Of a stretch of DNA of 64,000 nt, positions 51,803 to 60,809 are shown piece after piece (the first letter of the stretch is position 1; every line of letters begins with the position of its first letter). The notes beneath the pieces are model-generated. The model saw only the letters and a program-made list of their open reading frames with translations. It was not told where the DNA came from and did not search any database. The translations under genes were made by a program, and so were the position numbers. The stretch lies in NCBI RefSeq assembly GCF_014192395.1, contig NZ_JACHXW010000004.1, forward strand, positions 1 through 64,000, read 5' to 3'. This DNA is from Paenibacillus endophyticus. Its GTDB lineage: Bacteria > Bacillota > Bacilli > Paenibacillales > Paenibacillaceae.

Positions 51803-52810
51803 TTATTTTTTAAAGCCGGATTCATGTGCAGCGATAATGGCATCCATCTGTAGGTTCCATGCTTCATCCTCCGTACACCGGCTCGGATGGGCCTCAAACC
51901 AAGCAACGGTACGCTTGATTCCTTCTGCAAAGGATAACGCAGCATCGAAATCAGGAACCAGTGCTTTAATCTTGCTATTGTCAAATACGCTCGTAACTGA
52001 TTTGTCCCCGAGCAATCCGCCTTCCAGGTCCGGATCATGGGAGATCAGAAACGAAGACGCGATATGAACGAGCTTAGGCGCTTCACCGGCAGCTGCCCCT
52101 ATTGCTTCATAGATCTGGTTCCAGGTTAATACTTCATCCGATGTAATATGATAGGCTTGTCCAATGGCTTCTTCTTTGCCTAATAGTCCGACAAAACCTT
52201 TTGCAAAATCCGTATTATGTGTCATGGTCCATAACGACGAACCATCGCCGTGTACGATTATAGGCTTGCCTGCACGAATTCTAGCAACGATTGACCAAGG
52301 ATGCTGCCAGCTGTTAAGAGAAGCCGGAATCATCGTATCCCCATACGTATAGGATGGCCTAACAATGGTGACGGGATAGCCGCTACTAGCTTGCTCTTCC
52401 ATTAAGAGCTTCTCGCATGCGATTTTGTCGCGCGAATATTGCCAATACGGATTTTCAAGCGGCGTTGACTCCTCCGTAATGATATAATGCTGCGGAGGTT
52501 TTTGATAGGCGGAAGCGGAGCTAATAAATACGTATTGTTTCGTACGCCCACGGAACAGCTCGATGTCAACGCTTACATGCTCCGGCGTGAAAGCGATCCA
52601 GTCTACGACAACGTCGAACTGCATATTCCCGAGTGCTTCGGCGGCCCCTTTCGAGTCTCTTATATCACCTGTAATGACTTGGGCCCCTTCTGGCACGAAT
52701 TCATCGCGCTTGCCCCTATTAAACAGAAATAGCTCTATGCCTCGCGCAATCGCCAGCTTGGAAACGGCTTCGCTAATTAATCCAGTTCCTCCAATAAATA
52801 ATACCTTCAT
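51803..52810 (-). CDS. NAD-dependent epimerase/dehydratase family protein
   Basis: Extended SDR protein of 335 aa. The cofactor motif VLFIGGTGLISEAVSKLAIARG is at the N-terminus, with the acidic DIRDSKGAAEAL following. The active site is SSASAYQKPP (the Tyr used with a Lys near YSRDKIACEKLL). VRPSYTYGD and the C-terminal YHITSDEVLTWNQIYEAIG are typical of sugar-nucleotide epimerase-like reductases of the YbjT/UDP-glucose epimerase group. Substrate unknown. It lies next to the acid-sugar island (53108 onward), divergently transcribed from it. Confidence 0.88.
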   Translation of the reverse strand: MKVLFIGGTGLISEAVSKLAIARGIELFLFNRGKRDEFVPEGAQVITGDIRDSKGAAEALGNMQFDVVVDWIAFTPEHVSVDIELFRGRTKQYVFISSASAYQKPPQHYIITEESTPLENPYWQYSRDKIACEKLLMEEQASSGYPVTIVRPSYTYGDTMIPASLNSWQHPWSIVARIRAGKPIIVHGDGSSLWTMTHNTDFAKGFVGLLGKEEAIGQAYHITSDEVLTWNQIYEAIGAAAGEAPKLVHIASSFLISHDPDLEGGLLGDKSVTSVFDNSKIKALVPDFDAALSFAEGIKRTVAWFEAHPSRCTEDEAWNLQMDAIIAAHESGFKK

Positions 52811-53107
52811 CGTTTATCGCTCCTTATCGTTTTGGGTATTTGAGACGATGCCATGGAATCAATGCCTATACGCTGAAACGGCGGATCTTACATCCATAGT
52901 AGCATAAGAAGCATATTTTTAATATTTTCATATTACCTGTTTCTTTGAAAAGATGAATGCTGCATGATTCATGCATTCGTCCAGTGTACGGTTTGCAAAA
53001 AAACAAACAAAATCATAACTTTACGGCATCGCCACCCGAGGGGCAAACTCACTAAGATTAAGCTATGATTTCATCTCGTTTTCCAGTATGCATGTTGGAG
53101 GGGATCT

Positions 53108-53887
53108 ATGCTCTTGTCTACTTATGTTGTTTTTATTACAGATTCGGATAGCGCCAGCGGCAAAGCGGCTATTCGCAGATTCATTGCTGAAGGGGCGCAC
53201 TTCCTATTGAACAGTGAATCCGGAGGCGCAGCCCTCTCTGCAGAGCTGAAGCTCGTCGAGGAATCGGGTAAACAAGCGATTGTCGTCAATATTGATCTTT
53301 GCAAGCATGCTGATGTAATGGATATGCTGCAATACGCCGAGCAGCAGATTGGTACGGTAACCACTCTTGTCCATAACAGCAAAGTGGTTTTACCAAGCTC
53401 AATCGAGTATGCGGATGAGGAACAGTTCTCCCAAAGTATAGCTGTCAATGCCAAATCAGCGTTTATTTGTACGCAAGCCGCCGGGAAGCTCATGAAGGAG
53501 AAGCAAGCAGGAACGATCATTTACGTCTCTTCCATTCATGCGGAGAAACCTACCGGCTCAGCATTTACCTACAGCATCGCCAAGGGAGCTGTCAACATGC
53601 TGGCGAAGGAAGCCGCTCTTGTCCTTGGCCGATTCGGCATCCGCGTAAATACGATTGAAACAGGACCGATCGAAGGAGATTCGCAGCTATTCGATAGCAC
53701 GATTTCGACGCTATATAACGACTATGAATACAAGGTTCCGAATGCTGTCCTTGGGACGCAGGAAGATCTAGCCGAGCTCATCTACTTTCTCTCGTCTGAT
53801 GCCTCCACGTATATAAATGGCGCGGATATTAGACTGGATGGCGGCTTTCTGCTCCATTATATGAATGTCAAAATGAAAAAACCTTAA
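53108..53887 (+). CDS. SDR-family protein with degenerate cofactor motif
   Basis: Classical SDR fold, 259 aa. The catalytic Ser-Tyr-Lys set is present (YVSSIHAEKP, then FTYSIAKGAVNM), and the C-terminal NGADIRLDGG is normal. However, the N-terminal TGxxxGxG glycine motif reads ITDSDSASGKAA and the usual NNAG is LVHNSKV, so NAD(P) binding may be weak or lost. A GGAGGGG ribosome site precedes the ATG. First of three co-oriented genes with the next SDR (21-base gap) and the mandelate-racemase-family gene. Confidence 0.85.
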   Translation: MLLSTYVVFITDSDSASGKAAIRRFIAEGAHFLLNSESGGAALSAELKLVEESGKQAIVVNIDLCKHADVMDMLQYAEQQIGTVTTLVHNSKVVLPSSIEYADEEQFSQSIAVNAKSAFICTQAAGKLMKEKQAGTIIYVSSIHAEKPTGSAFTYSIAKGAVNMLAKEAALVLGRFGIRVNTIETGPIEGDSQLFDSTISTLYNDYEYKVPNAVLGTQEDLAELIYFLSSDASTYINGADIRLDGGFLLHYMNVKMKKP

Positions 53888-53908
53888 CCGCCGTTCTGGA
53901 GGTGTAGC

Positions 53909-54694
53909 ATGAGTATCGCAGGCAAAATCGCATTAGTTACAGGCGCCGGTACAGGTATCGGCAAGGGCGTAGCCGTTGAACTGGCTAGGCGCGGCGTTCA
54001 AGTCGCCGTGCATTACAACCAAAGCGATGCTGGCGCGCTCCATACCAAGCAAATGATTGACGAGTTAGGCGGAAGCTGCCTGCTCGTGCAGGCTAACGTT
54101 GCCAATAAGCTGGAAATAGAGCGAATGGTCAGCCGTATAGCTGAACATTATGGCGGTGTCGATCTTTTAGTCAACAACGCTGCGCTTCAGCTTAACCATC
54201 CTTTATTCGACTATAGTGAAGCTGATTTTGACCGCATGTTCAATATTAATCTAAAAGGATACTGGCAGTGCATACAGGCTGTCGTTCCTTATATGAAGGC
54301 AAAGCAGTTCGGCCGGATTATTCTGATGTCTTCGGTTCATAGCAAGCGGCCTACCGACTTCGATGTGGTCTACTCCATGACGAAAGGCGGCATTCGCATG
54401 CTGGGTAGAGAAAGCGCGATTGAGCTGGCCCAATATGGCATTACGGTTAATACGATCGAACCTGGCGCAGTCGACGTAGGCAAGCAAAGCGCGCGTGAAT
54501 CGAAACCATTCATGACAGCTGAGGAAATGGATAAGCACAAAAGGCAGTCTCGTCCCATCCGCGAGAAATTCCCGCTCGGACGCGTGGGCCGCCCGCTCGA
54601 TGTTGCCCAGCTCGTTTGCTTTCTCGCATCCGATGAAAGCGAATTCATGACTGGCTCTGCTATCAGGCTTGACGGCGGCAGTATGCTGCTTTAG
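53909..54694 (+). CDS. SDR-family oxidoreductase
   Basis: Classical SDR of 261 aa, with intact cofactor motif VTGAGTGIGKGVAVELARRG (residues 10-29), LVNNAAL and the catalytic Ser/Tyr/Lys in LMSSVHSKRPTDFDVVYSMTKGG (split by normal spacing). The C-terminus EFMTGSAIRLDGGSMLL is typical. A GGAGGTG ribosome site precedes the ATG. Probably oxidises or reduces a sugar acid or aldose of the local pathway; it could fill the role of the SDR-type fructuronate reductase (UxuB) because a mannonate dehydratase gene is close. Confidence 0.92.
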   Translation: MSIAGKIALVTGAGTGIGKGVAVELARRGVQVAVHYNQSDAGALHTKQMIDELGGSCLLVQANVANKLEIERMVSRIAEHYGGVDLLVNNAALQLNHPLFDYSEADFDRMFNINLKGYWQCIQAVVPYMKAKQFGRIILMSSVHSKRPTDFDVVYSMTKGGIRMLGRESAIELAQYGITVNTIEPGAVDVGKQSARESKPFMTAEEMDKHKRQSRPIREKFPLGRVGRPLDVAQLVCFLASDESEFMTGSAIRLDGGSMLL

Positions 54695-54743
54695 CCCGAG
54701 CATTTTAGAACAATCCCATTCTACTTACCAAGGAGTGACCTTT

Positions 54744-56132
54744 GTGTCCAATAATCCGTCTTTTGAGGAAACGCTTGCCCATGTCAGCAATTTTTCCAGC
54801 CCTTCCACGCTTCGCATTACCGATATTCGGTTTACGGACATCGTTGGCGGCCCTTTCCACAGCAGCTTGATCAAAGTGTATACCAATCAGGGGTTGGTTG
54901 GTTTTGGAGAGGTACGCGATGGTGCGGATAAAGTGTATGCGCAAATTTTAAAAGGACGTTTATTAGGTGAAAATCCTTGCAATATTGATAAAATCTTTAG
55001 GCGTATCAAGCAGTTTGGCGGCCATGCCCGACAAGGCGGCGGTGTCAGCGGCCTTGAGATCGCGCTTTGGGATTTGGCAGGCAAAGCATACGGTATACCG
55101 GTATATCAAATGCTAGGCGGTAAATTCCGCGAAAAAATCCGTATGTACTGCGATACGGAGGTTGTTGGCAAGGACACGGGAACCGCAATGGGGTTAGCCC
55201 TTAAGAAACGAATGGAGCAGGGCTTCTCCTTTCTCAAAATGGATTTGGGCATCGGTCAAATTATAAATGAACCGGGCACCTTAAGCGCACCAGTCGGTTT
55301 TATCGACGAAATGCGGAACGCCTCTAAAAACAGGTACAGCAATAATCACGATACACTGACCGACGAAGAAATTCGCGATATCCGCAATCAGCACTACGAT
55401 ATTCACAATATTCCCCATCCGTTCACGGCGATCCACGTGACGGAGAAAGGATTGGATATGCTGGAGCAGTATGTAGCGGATGTTCGTGCCGTAATCGGTT
55501 ATGAGGTTCCGCTGGCAGTCGACCATTTCGGTCACATTGGACTTGAGGATTGCATTAAGCTTGGCAGGCGAGTCGACAAATTCAACCTTGCGTGGATGGA
55601 GGATATGCTCCCTTGGCAGTATACTGATCAATATGCCAAGCTTTCACGAGCCGTGGCCACTCCGATTTGTACCGGCGAGGATATCTATTTGAAGGAAAAT
55701 TTCCGCCCACTTCTTCAAGCCGGCGGCGTATCGGTCATTCATCCAGATGTGCTCACGACTGGCGGTATATTGGAAACAAAGAAAATCGGAGATATGGCGC
55801 AGGAGTATGGCGTGGCGATGGCTATTCATATGGCGGAGAGCCCTATTGCCTGCCTAGCCGCCGCACATGTTGCTGCAGCTACAGAAAACTTCCTTGCTCT
55901 CGAATTCCATTCCTGCGAGGTGCCTTGGTGGGATGATATCATCATCAGCAGCAAGCTCCCGAAGAAGCTCGTCCAGAATGGCTTTATTCATATGAGTGAC
56001 GCCCCGGGTCTCGGCATAGACGATCTGAACGACGAGGTTCTTGCGCAGCATCTGCATCCAAAAATTCCTGGTCTATGGGAGTCCACCGATCAATGGAATC
56101 ACTATCATTCCAATGACCGTCTATGGAGTTAG
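54744..56132 (+). CDS. Mandelate racemase/muconate lactonizing enzyme family acid-sugar dehydratase
   Basis: Enolase-superfamily protein, 462 aa. Metal ligands are visible: Asp in VPLAVDHFGHIG, Glu in LAWMEDMLPW and Glu in PICTGEDIY. Acid/base residues: the Lys in SFLKMDLGIG, Asp in VIHPDVLTTGGI and His in AMAIHMAESP. The sequence is about 60 residues longer than typical because of an insertion near residues 180-235 (TLSAPVGFIDEMRNASKNR onward). GTG at 54744 follows AAGGAG. Likely dehydrates a hexonate or hexuronate-derived acid; the exact substrate cannot be read. Confidence 0.88.
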   Translation: MSNNPSFEETLAHVSNFSSPSTLRITDIRFTDIVGGPFHSSLIKVYTNQGLVGFGEVRDGADKVYAQILKGRLLGENPCNIDKIFRRIKQFGGHARQGGGVSGLEIALWDLAGKAYGIPVYQMLGGKFREKIRMYCDTEVVGKDTGTAMGLALKKRMEQGFSFLKMDLGIGQIINEPGTLSAPVGFIDEMRNASKNRYSNNHDTLTDEEIRDIRNQHYDIHNIPHPFTAIHVTEKGLDMLEQYVADVRAVIGYEVPLAVDHFGHIGLEDCIKLGRRVDKFNLAWMEDMLPWQYTDQYAKLSRAVATPICTGEDIYLKENFRPLLQAGGVSVIHPDVLTTGGILETKKIGDMAQEYGVAMAIHMAESPIACLAAAHVAAATENFLALEFHSCEVPWWDDIIISSKLPKKLVQNGFIHMSDAPGLGIDDLNDEVLAQHLHPKIPGLWESTDQWNHYHSNDRLWS

Positions 56133-56152
56133 TCAAAGGACATGCATGACAG

Positions 56153-56184
56153 AAAGAGGAGCGCTTTCCGGCGCTCCTCTTTTC
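56153..56184 (+). terminator. Terminator of the SDR-SDR-dehydratase operon
   Basis: AAGAGGAGCGC / GCGCTCCTCTT with a six-base loop followed by TTTCTT on the plus strand, 20 bases after the stop codon at 56132. Confidence 0.9.
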
Positions 56185-56305
56185 TTATGTCTTTTTGGAG
56201 CTATCATCCTATAGCCATCATATACCTGTAAATGCCAATATCCCGACAAATGTCTTAATCTTGAATGACTACTCAAATCATTTTTCAGATGACACATAGA
56301 ATCGT

Positions 56306-56352
56306 AAAGAGCATCCTCCGCCGCCCCGCATGCAGGGAAGCAGAAGATGCTC
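56306..56352 (-). terminator. Probable terminator of the ABC-uxuA operon
   Basis: GAGCATC / GATGCTC outer stem with an inner CCCTGC / GCGGGG-rich stem, ending in CTTTACG on the minus strand. The T-run is short, so efficiency is uncertain. Confidence 0.5.
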
Positions 56353-56380
56353 ATTTGAAATGCGATATTCTGCAAGGCCT

Positions 56381-57379
56381 TTAGATCGAAAGGCTTCCCG
56401 CGATTACTTTCACAGCCTTATCCGACGAAGCAGCCTCCATTAAGCCTCGAATATATCCGATGCCATACAGCCGGCCAAGCAGCTCATAGCCCGGATTTGC
56501 ATTATCCTCGCCTTCCATCGTAGGGACATGATCCGGTCTAGCAGGACCATTGAAACCGACGTCGTAATAAGTACGCATAGCTTGCAGCATATCGGTTTTA
56601 CCGTCATCATGGAAGGTTTCCTCGAACTTTTCAGGCGTGCCGAGTACATCGCGAAAGTGTACGAAGAACATTTTGTTCTGTTTGGAGAATGAACGAATGA
56701 CGCTTGGAATGTCCTCCCCTGCCGTAGCAAGCGTGCCTTGGCATAAGGTAATGCCATTATACTCGCTAGGGACAAGGTCAATGGCCCGCTGCAGCGCCGC
56801 TGCGCTCGTAAGAATACGGGATATGCCGCGAATCGGTGTAATCGGCGGATCATCCGGATGAAGCGCCAGCCTTACTCCTGCCTTCTCCGCTGCTGGAACG
56901 ATTCTCTCCATAAAATATTGCAGGTTCTCCCACAGCAGCTCCTCGCTTACCAGTCCCGCATCCGTCAACGGGGCATCCTTCATCAGACTGTGGTCATAAC
57001 TGGAGACGAGCGCTCCGCCGCGCGTACGAGTCGTCGTCGAGGTACGGAACCAGTTGAACTGCGCCATAAAGTTATAGCAAAGTACGGGAATACCCGCAGC
57101 TCCCATATTTGTAATGAATTGCTCGAACACTTCGATTTCCTGATCGCGTCCCGCCGTACCGAGCTTGATCTCATTGCTTGGCGGCATGGATTCAATGACC
57201 GAAAGGGTAAGGCCGGCGTCGGCGTAACGCTGCTTCATACGAATAAGCGGCATAAGATCCCAAGGTTTTTCATGCTTCTCCTCCCATGGCAATCCTCCCA
57301 CTGCATGGTTTACGCCAAGCTGCTTGGCAAGCGTCCATAATCGATTGGGCTGGGAAGAAAAAAATTCTGCAAGCTGCAT
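56381..57379 (-). CDS. Mannonate dehydratase, UxuA family
   Basis: Dehydrates D-mannonate to 2-keto-3-deoxygluconate, in hexuronate catabolism. TIM-barrel protein of 332 aa, somewhat shorter than the 350-395 usual for UxuA. Conserved residues are present: His in RLALHPDDPPITP, Cys in GITLCQGTLATAGED, His in MFFVHFRDVLG and the Asp in FHDDGKTDMLQAM, plus GPARPDHVPTMEGE near the C-terminus. It is the last gene of an operon behind the ABC transporter, 26 bases after the binding protein gene. Substrate could be a related aldonate. Confidence 0.9.
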   Translation of the reverse strand: MQLAEFFSSQPNRLWTLAKQLGVNHAVGGLPWEEKHEKPWDLMPLIRMKQRYADAGLTLSVIESMPPSNEIKLGTAGRDQEIEVFEQFITNMGAAGIPVLCYNFMAQFNWFRTSTTTRTRGGALVSSYDHSLMKDAPLTDAGLVSEELLWENLQYFMERIVPAAEKAGVRLALHPDDPPITPIRGISRILTSAAALQRAIDLVPSEYNGITLCQGTLATAGEDIPSVIRSFSKQNKMFFVHFRDVLGTPEKFEETFHDDGKTDMLQAMRTYYDVGFNGPARPDHVPTMEGEDNANPGYELLGRLYGIGYIRGLMEAASSDKAVKVIAGSLSI

Positions 57380-57405
57380 GCTATGAGCACCTCTTTCTAC
57401 TTGTA

Positions 57406-58755
57406 TTATTTGCTGCCAGCCTTAGAGGCAAGCTCCTGGCCCATTTTTTCGAGCTTATTAAATGCATCTTCAATGGATTGCTGACCGAATGTAACAGCCT
57501 CCATTTCTTTCTTGTACGTGTCGACCCATTCCGAGAAACCAGCTGCTGGCGGATAGAATGGCAGCGCCTTATCGAGCGACAGATCATAAAGTTCTTTGCC
57601 CAGCTTATCCTTGTTCTCGAGGGTCGGCTCAAGCTCCTTATAAATGTCGGGATTAATCGGAATGCCTCGCGATAAGCCAAGTGCCTGACCGGCTTCTTTG
57701 TCCGTAATAAACCATCGTAGGAACTTTTTCGCTTCGTCCTTGTTCTTCGAATTGGCGCTAACGCTTAGAAAGATCGTTGATTGCGCCCAGCCGCCGCCTG
57801 AAGGGCCAACCGGCAGGTTGACGACGCCAACTTTGCCTGGCATTAGCTGCTCCAAGGCACTGACCGAGCCCGTTGTTGCGCCGCGCGTCATGACGACACC
57901 GGAAGCCATTGGATCTGCCTGGGGATCGTTTTCGAGGAAAGCGGCTGCTTTCTCGGCTGGCGGAACGATTTTGGCTTTGCGGAATTCCTCGTAGGTTTGG
58001 TAGAACGTCATGAATAGTTCTTTGTCGAGCGTAAACGTCTTGCCGCCATCCGACATCACCGCGGGTTTCCCCATTGATGTTTGATAATAGTTATAGCTAT
58101 CCCAAGTTGTTGTATCGCCAATCGGGTATTTCCCTTCCGGAAGCTTGGCTCTTGCATCTCTGGCCCATTGGAAAAACTCATCATAGGTCCAATCCTTATG
58201 CGGAAGCGGGATGCCATATTGCTCTAATTCCGGTTTGTTGAATGCAAGGCCTTGCGCGTTCTGGCTAAGCGGAATGCCATAGAGCTTCCCATCAATTTGC
58301 AGGTTGGATATGACCGTCGGATCAACTATGCCGGTTAAATCGATATCAGAGAGATCCTCTAATTGACCGCGTGATACGTATTCTTGAAGATAAGCCGCAT
58401 CCATTTGGAGCACATCCGTGATCGATTTGGATGCCGCAAGCGTCGGGAGCTTCTGCCAGAACGCATCCCATGCCATGAATTCCGGCTTGAATGTTACGTT
58501 TGAATTTTGCTTCGTGTAAATGTCCAGCGCTTTTTTGGTCGCCTCGTGACGGGCGTCAGGACCCCACCACATGATGCTGAGCGTCGTTGCAGCGCCCGCA
58601 CCCTTATCGCCCTCGTTACCCGGCTTTTCCGTGCTTTGTTCACCTTCATTTGCCGGCGTATTGCTGTTGCTTCCTCCGCTGCAAGCTGTCAGCACTAACA
58701 GCATGACCAACATCAACAATCCAAAGCTCTTTGACCAACCTTTGACCATTCGCAT
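57406..58755 (-). CDS. Sugar ABC transporter solute-binding lipoprotein
   Basis: Extracytoplasmic lipoprotein of 449 aa that captures the substrate for the two permeases. The lipobox is LVLTACSGGSNSN (Cys at about residue 25), followed by a Gly/Glu-rich linker and a type 1 sugar-binding fold (TLSIMWWGPDARHEATKKAL, LNKPELEQYGI-like motif NKPELEQYGIPLP and GRGATT-like GVVMTRGATTG). The family is the oligosaccharide group (SBP_bac_1). Together with the dehydratases nearby, an oligosaccharide or glycoside containing a uronic acid is a reasonable guess; not proven. Confidence 0.9.
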   Translation of the reverse strand: MRMVKGWSKSFGLLMLVMLLVLTACSGGSNSNTPANEGEQSTEKPGNEGDKGAGAATTLSIMWWGPDARHEATKKALDIYTKQNSNVTFKPEFMAWDAFWQKLPTLAASKSITDVLQMDAAYLQEYVSRGQLEDLSDIDLTGIVDPTVISNLQIDGKLYGIPLSQNAQGLAFNKPELEQYGIPLPHKDWTYDEFFQWARDARAKLPEGKYPIGDTTTWDSYNYYQTSMGKPAVMSDGGKTFTLDKELFMTFYQTYEEFRKAKIVPPAEKAAAFLENDPQADPMASGVVMTRGATTGSVSALEQLMPGKVGVVNLPVGPSGGGWAQSTIFLSVSANSKNKDEAKKFLRWFITDKEAGQALGLSRGIPINPDIYKELEPTLENKDKLGKELYDLSLDKALPFYPPAAGFSEWVDTYKKEMEAVTFGQQSIEDAFNKLEKMGQELASKAGSK

Positions 58756-58788
58756 TCATCCCCTTTATATGGTTGAACTGTGAAACCT

Positions 58789-59619
58789 TCATCCTTTTAA
58801 GCCGGTCGTAGCGATTCCTTCGACAAAGTGCTTCTGCGCCAAGAAAAATATAACGACAGATGGTAAGATAGACAGCAATGACATGGCTAGCAGCTGCCCC
58901 CATTGAATATCGAACTGGTCAATGAACATCCGCAGCGCGAGTCCAACAGTGAATTTGTCTACTGAGCTCAAATAAAGCACCTGGGCGAAAAAATCATCCC
59001 AGCTCCATATGAATGTAAAGATCGCAACCGTCACGAGCGCTGGCTTCAGCAGCGGAAGGATGACGCGTAAAAAGATGCCATATACGCTCGCTCCATCGAT
59101 CGTTGCGGCTTCGTCGAGATCTCGCGGAATGCCCCGTATGAATTGCACCAGAAGAAAAATGAAGAATGCTCCTCCGCCAAAAAAATGCGGAAGTACAAGC
59201 GGAACATAGCTGTCTACAAATCCTAGCTTGTTGAACAAAATATATTGGGGAACGACAGTAACCTGATTGGGAAGCATCATCGTAAGCAGCAATATGGAGA
59301 ACCAGACACCGCGGAATTTGAAGTTCAATCTCCCAAACCCGTAAGCGACGATTGCAGCTGTAGCTACCCCGCCGAGCACATTTCCAAGCTCCATCAGCAG
59401 TGTGTTGCCGAAGAAATGAGCGAAGGTATACTCCGAAGAGAAATGCCAGCCATTCCAGTAATTGCTCCACATCGGCTTCGATGGCCACAGCGTCGGAAGA
59501 CTAAGCTCCTCCGTCTTTTTGAGCGATGCCCCTACCCACCAGATGATGGGATACAGCATGAGGAAGGAAAACACGGTTAAATACAAATGGCTCGACAGTC
59601 TCGCGCGCACCGAATTCAT
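58789..59619 (-). CDS. Sugar ABC transporter permease, MalG type
   Basis: Second membrane subunit, 276 aa, six transmembrane helices. The EAA loop is RDLDEAATIDGASVYGIFLR (about residues 180-200). The start overlaps the upstream permease stop by four bases (ATGA), so the two are coupled. The N-terminal first helix starts LFSFLMLYPIIWW-like at YLTVFSFLMLYPIIWWVGAS. No ATPase gene accompanies the transporter; Bacillales usually supply a shared MsmX-type ATPase. Confidence 0.93.
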   Translation of the reverse strand: MNSVRARLSSHLYLTVFSFLMLYPIIWWVGASLKKTEELSLPTLWPSKPMWSNYWNGWHFSSEYTFAHFFGNTLLMELGNVLGGVATAAIVAYGFGRLNFKFRGVWFSILLLTMMLPNQVTVVPQYILFNKLGFVDSYVPLVLPHFFGGGAFFIFLLVQFIRGIPRDLDEAATIDGASVYGIFLRVILPLLKPALVTVAIFTFIWSWDDFFAQVLYLSSVDKFTVGLALRMFIDQFDIQWGQLLAMSLLSILPSVVIFFLAQKHFVEGIATTGLKG

Positions 59620-60578
59620 TTGGTCTTCCCTCCATCCGACTCATAGAACACCCAGTATTTCGATGCCATGAAATTAATGATTGTAAGAAGCGCGACAATC
59701 GTAAGCAAGATCCAGGCAAGGGCTGAAGCATAACCCATTTGGTAATGCTTAAATGCTTTTTCGTAGAGGAACATGGCATACATGTACGTGGAGTTGATCG
59801 GTCCGCCCTTCGTAATAATAAAAGCGGACGTAAAAGTTTGGAAGGATCCGATAATGCCCAGCACAAGATTGAAGAACATGACAGGCGAGAGCATGGGCAG
59901 CGTGATGCTGATAAACTTTCGTACCTTGCCTGCCCCGTCTACAGAAGCAGATTCATAAAGCTCCTGCGGCACCTGCTTAAGGCCCGCTAGAAATATAACC
60001 ATCGTTGATCCGAATTGCCAAGTGTTAAGTAGAATCAAAGTACCTAGCGACGTATCGGGATTTGAGATCCAGCCGACGCCTTCTACCCCAAACCAAGCGA
60101 GTACTTGGTTGATATAGCCGTCAATTCCGAACATATTGCGCCATAACGCAGCAACAGCAATGCTTCCGCCGATTAATGACGGGAAGTAAATAGCCGTACG
60201 ATAAAGGTTCATCCCTCTAATGCTTTTGTTCAATGCCAAGGCGACCATTAATGAGAAAAACAGCTTCAGCGGCACGGAGAACAGAACGAACATAAACGTT
60301 ACACTGAGCGATTTCGTAAATGTCGTGTCGCTTGCGAATATTTTGGTATAGTTGTCTGCTCCTGTCCATACGGGATCCTCTAGCAAAGAGTATTCGGTAA
60401 AGGACAAATAGAACGATTGTGCGATAGGCCAAAGCGTAAGCAGCAAAAAGCCGATCAGCCATGGCGAAATAAATAGATAGCCGGCAACATGGTGTGTCCC
60501 TTTCTGCTTTTGCCTAGGTTTCGTTGGTTTCGTTGCTTGCAATGAAGGAATCGCGGTTTCTGTTTTCACCCGAATCAT
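59616..60578 (-). CDS. Sugar ABC transporter permease, MalF type
   Basis: First membrane subunit, about 320 aa, six helices after a basic N-terminal tail. The EAA loop is PQELYESASVDGAGKVRKFI. The start is debatable: ATG at 60593 and ATG at 60578 are both in frame, and the purine-rich GGGGAGGAG lies just upstream of the second; GTG at 60569 has the best spacing. I list 60578. First gene of the transporter-uxuA operon, with a cre-like site 38 bases upstream. Confidence 0.9.
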   Translation of the reverse strand: MIRVKTETAIPSLQATKPTKPRQKQKGTHHVAGYLFISPWLIGFLLLTLWPIAQSFYLSFTEYSLLEDPVWTGADNYTKIFASDTTFTKSLSVTFMFVLFSVPLKLFFSLMVALALNKSIRGMNLYRTAIYFPSLIGGSIAVAALWRNMFGIDGYINQVLAWFGVEGVGWISNPDTSLGTLILLNTWQFGSTMVIFLAGLKQVPQELYESASVDGAGKVRKFISITLPMLSPVMFFNLVLGIIGSFQTFTSAFIITKGGPINSTYMYAMFLYEKAFKHYQMGYASALAWILLTIVALLTIINFMASKYWVFYESDGGKTK

Positions 60579-60615
60579 CTCCTCCCCTTTCATAGATAAT
60601 GTTCCCTTACTTTAT

Positions 60616-60630
60616 ACGAAAGCGGTTACA
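60616..60630. promoter_or_regulatory. cre-like site (catabolite control)
   Basis: CGAAAGCGGTTACA matches TGWAANCGNTNWCA at 13 of 14 positions. It lies just upstream of the transporter operon, so CcpA could repress it when better sugars are present. Confidence 0.55.
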
Positions 60631-60734
60631 TGGTTGAAGGGGAATATATTATGAATTCGTTTGTTTTTATATAGGGTGAAAAATTCATACTGCGTCTAAA
60701 AATGCCTTAAGAAAGTCGCATCGACAAAATAACG

Positions 60735-60749
60735 ATTGTCCTTAACAAT
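60735..60749. promoter_or_regulatory. Inverted repeat upstream of the RraA-like gene
   Basis: ATTGT-N5-ACAAT. Size and form suit a GntR/FCD-type operator. It lies 60 bases before the start codon at 60810 and may be an operator of a local regulator. Confidence 0.4.
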
Positions 60750-60809
60750 AGACGTATGATGCAAGTCATATTTGGACTTCCACTCTACATTGCGAAAGAG
60801 GTGCTCTTG

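Noticed and set aside
53010..53071. c-di-GMP (GEMM-I) riboswitch, because of GGGGCAAACTC
   Set aside because: The second conserved half (GGGACGCAAAG and the tetraloop receptor) is absent; only an unexplained closed stem remains and is listed as a finding.
56133..56375. 80-codon minus-strand open frame between the dehydratase genes
   Set aside because: It covers two terminator hairpins, lacks a ribosome site and has no protein-like pattern.
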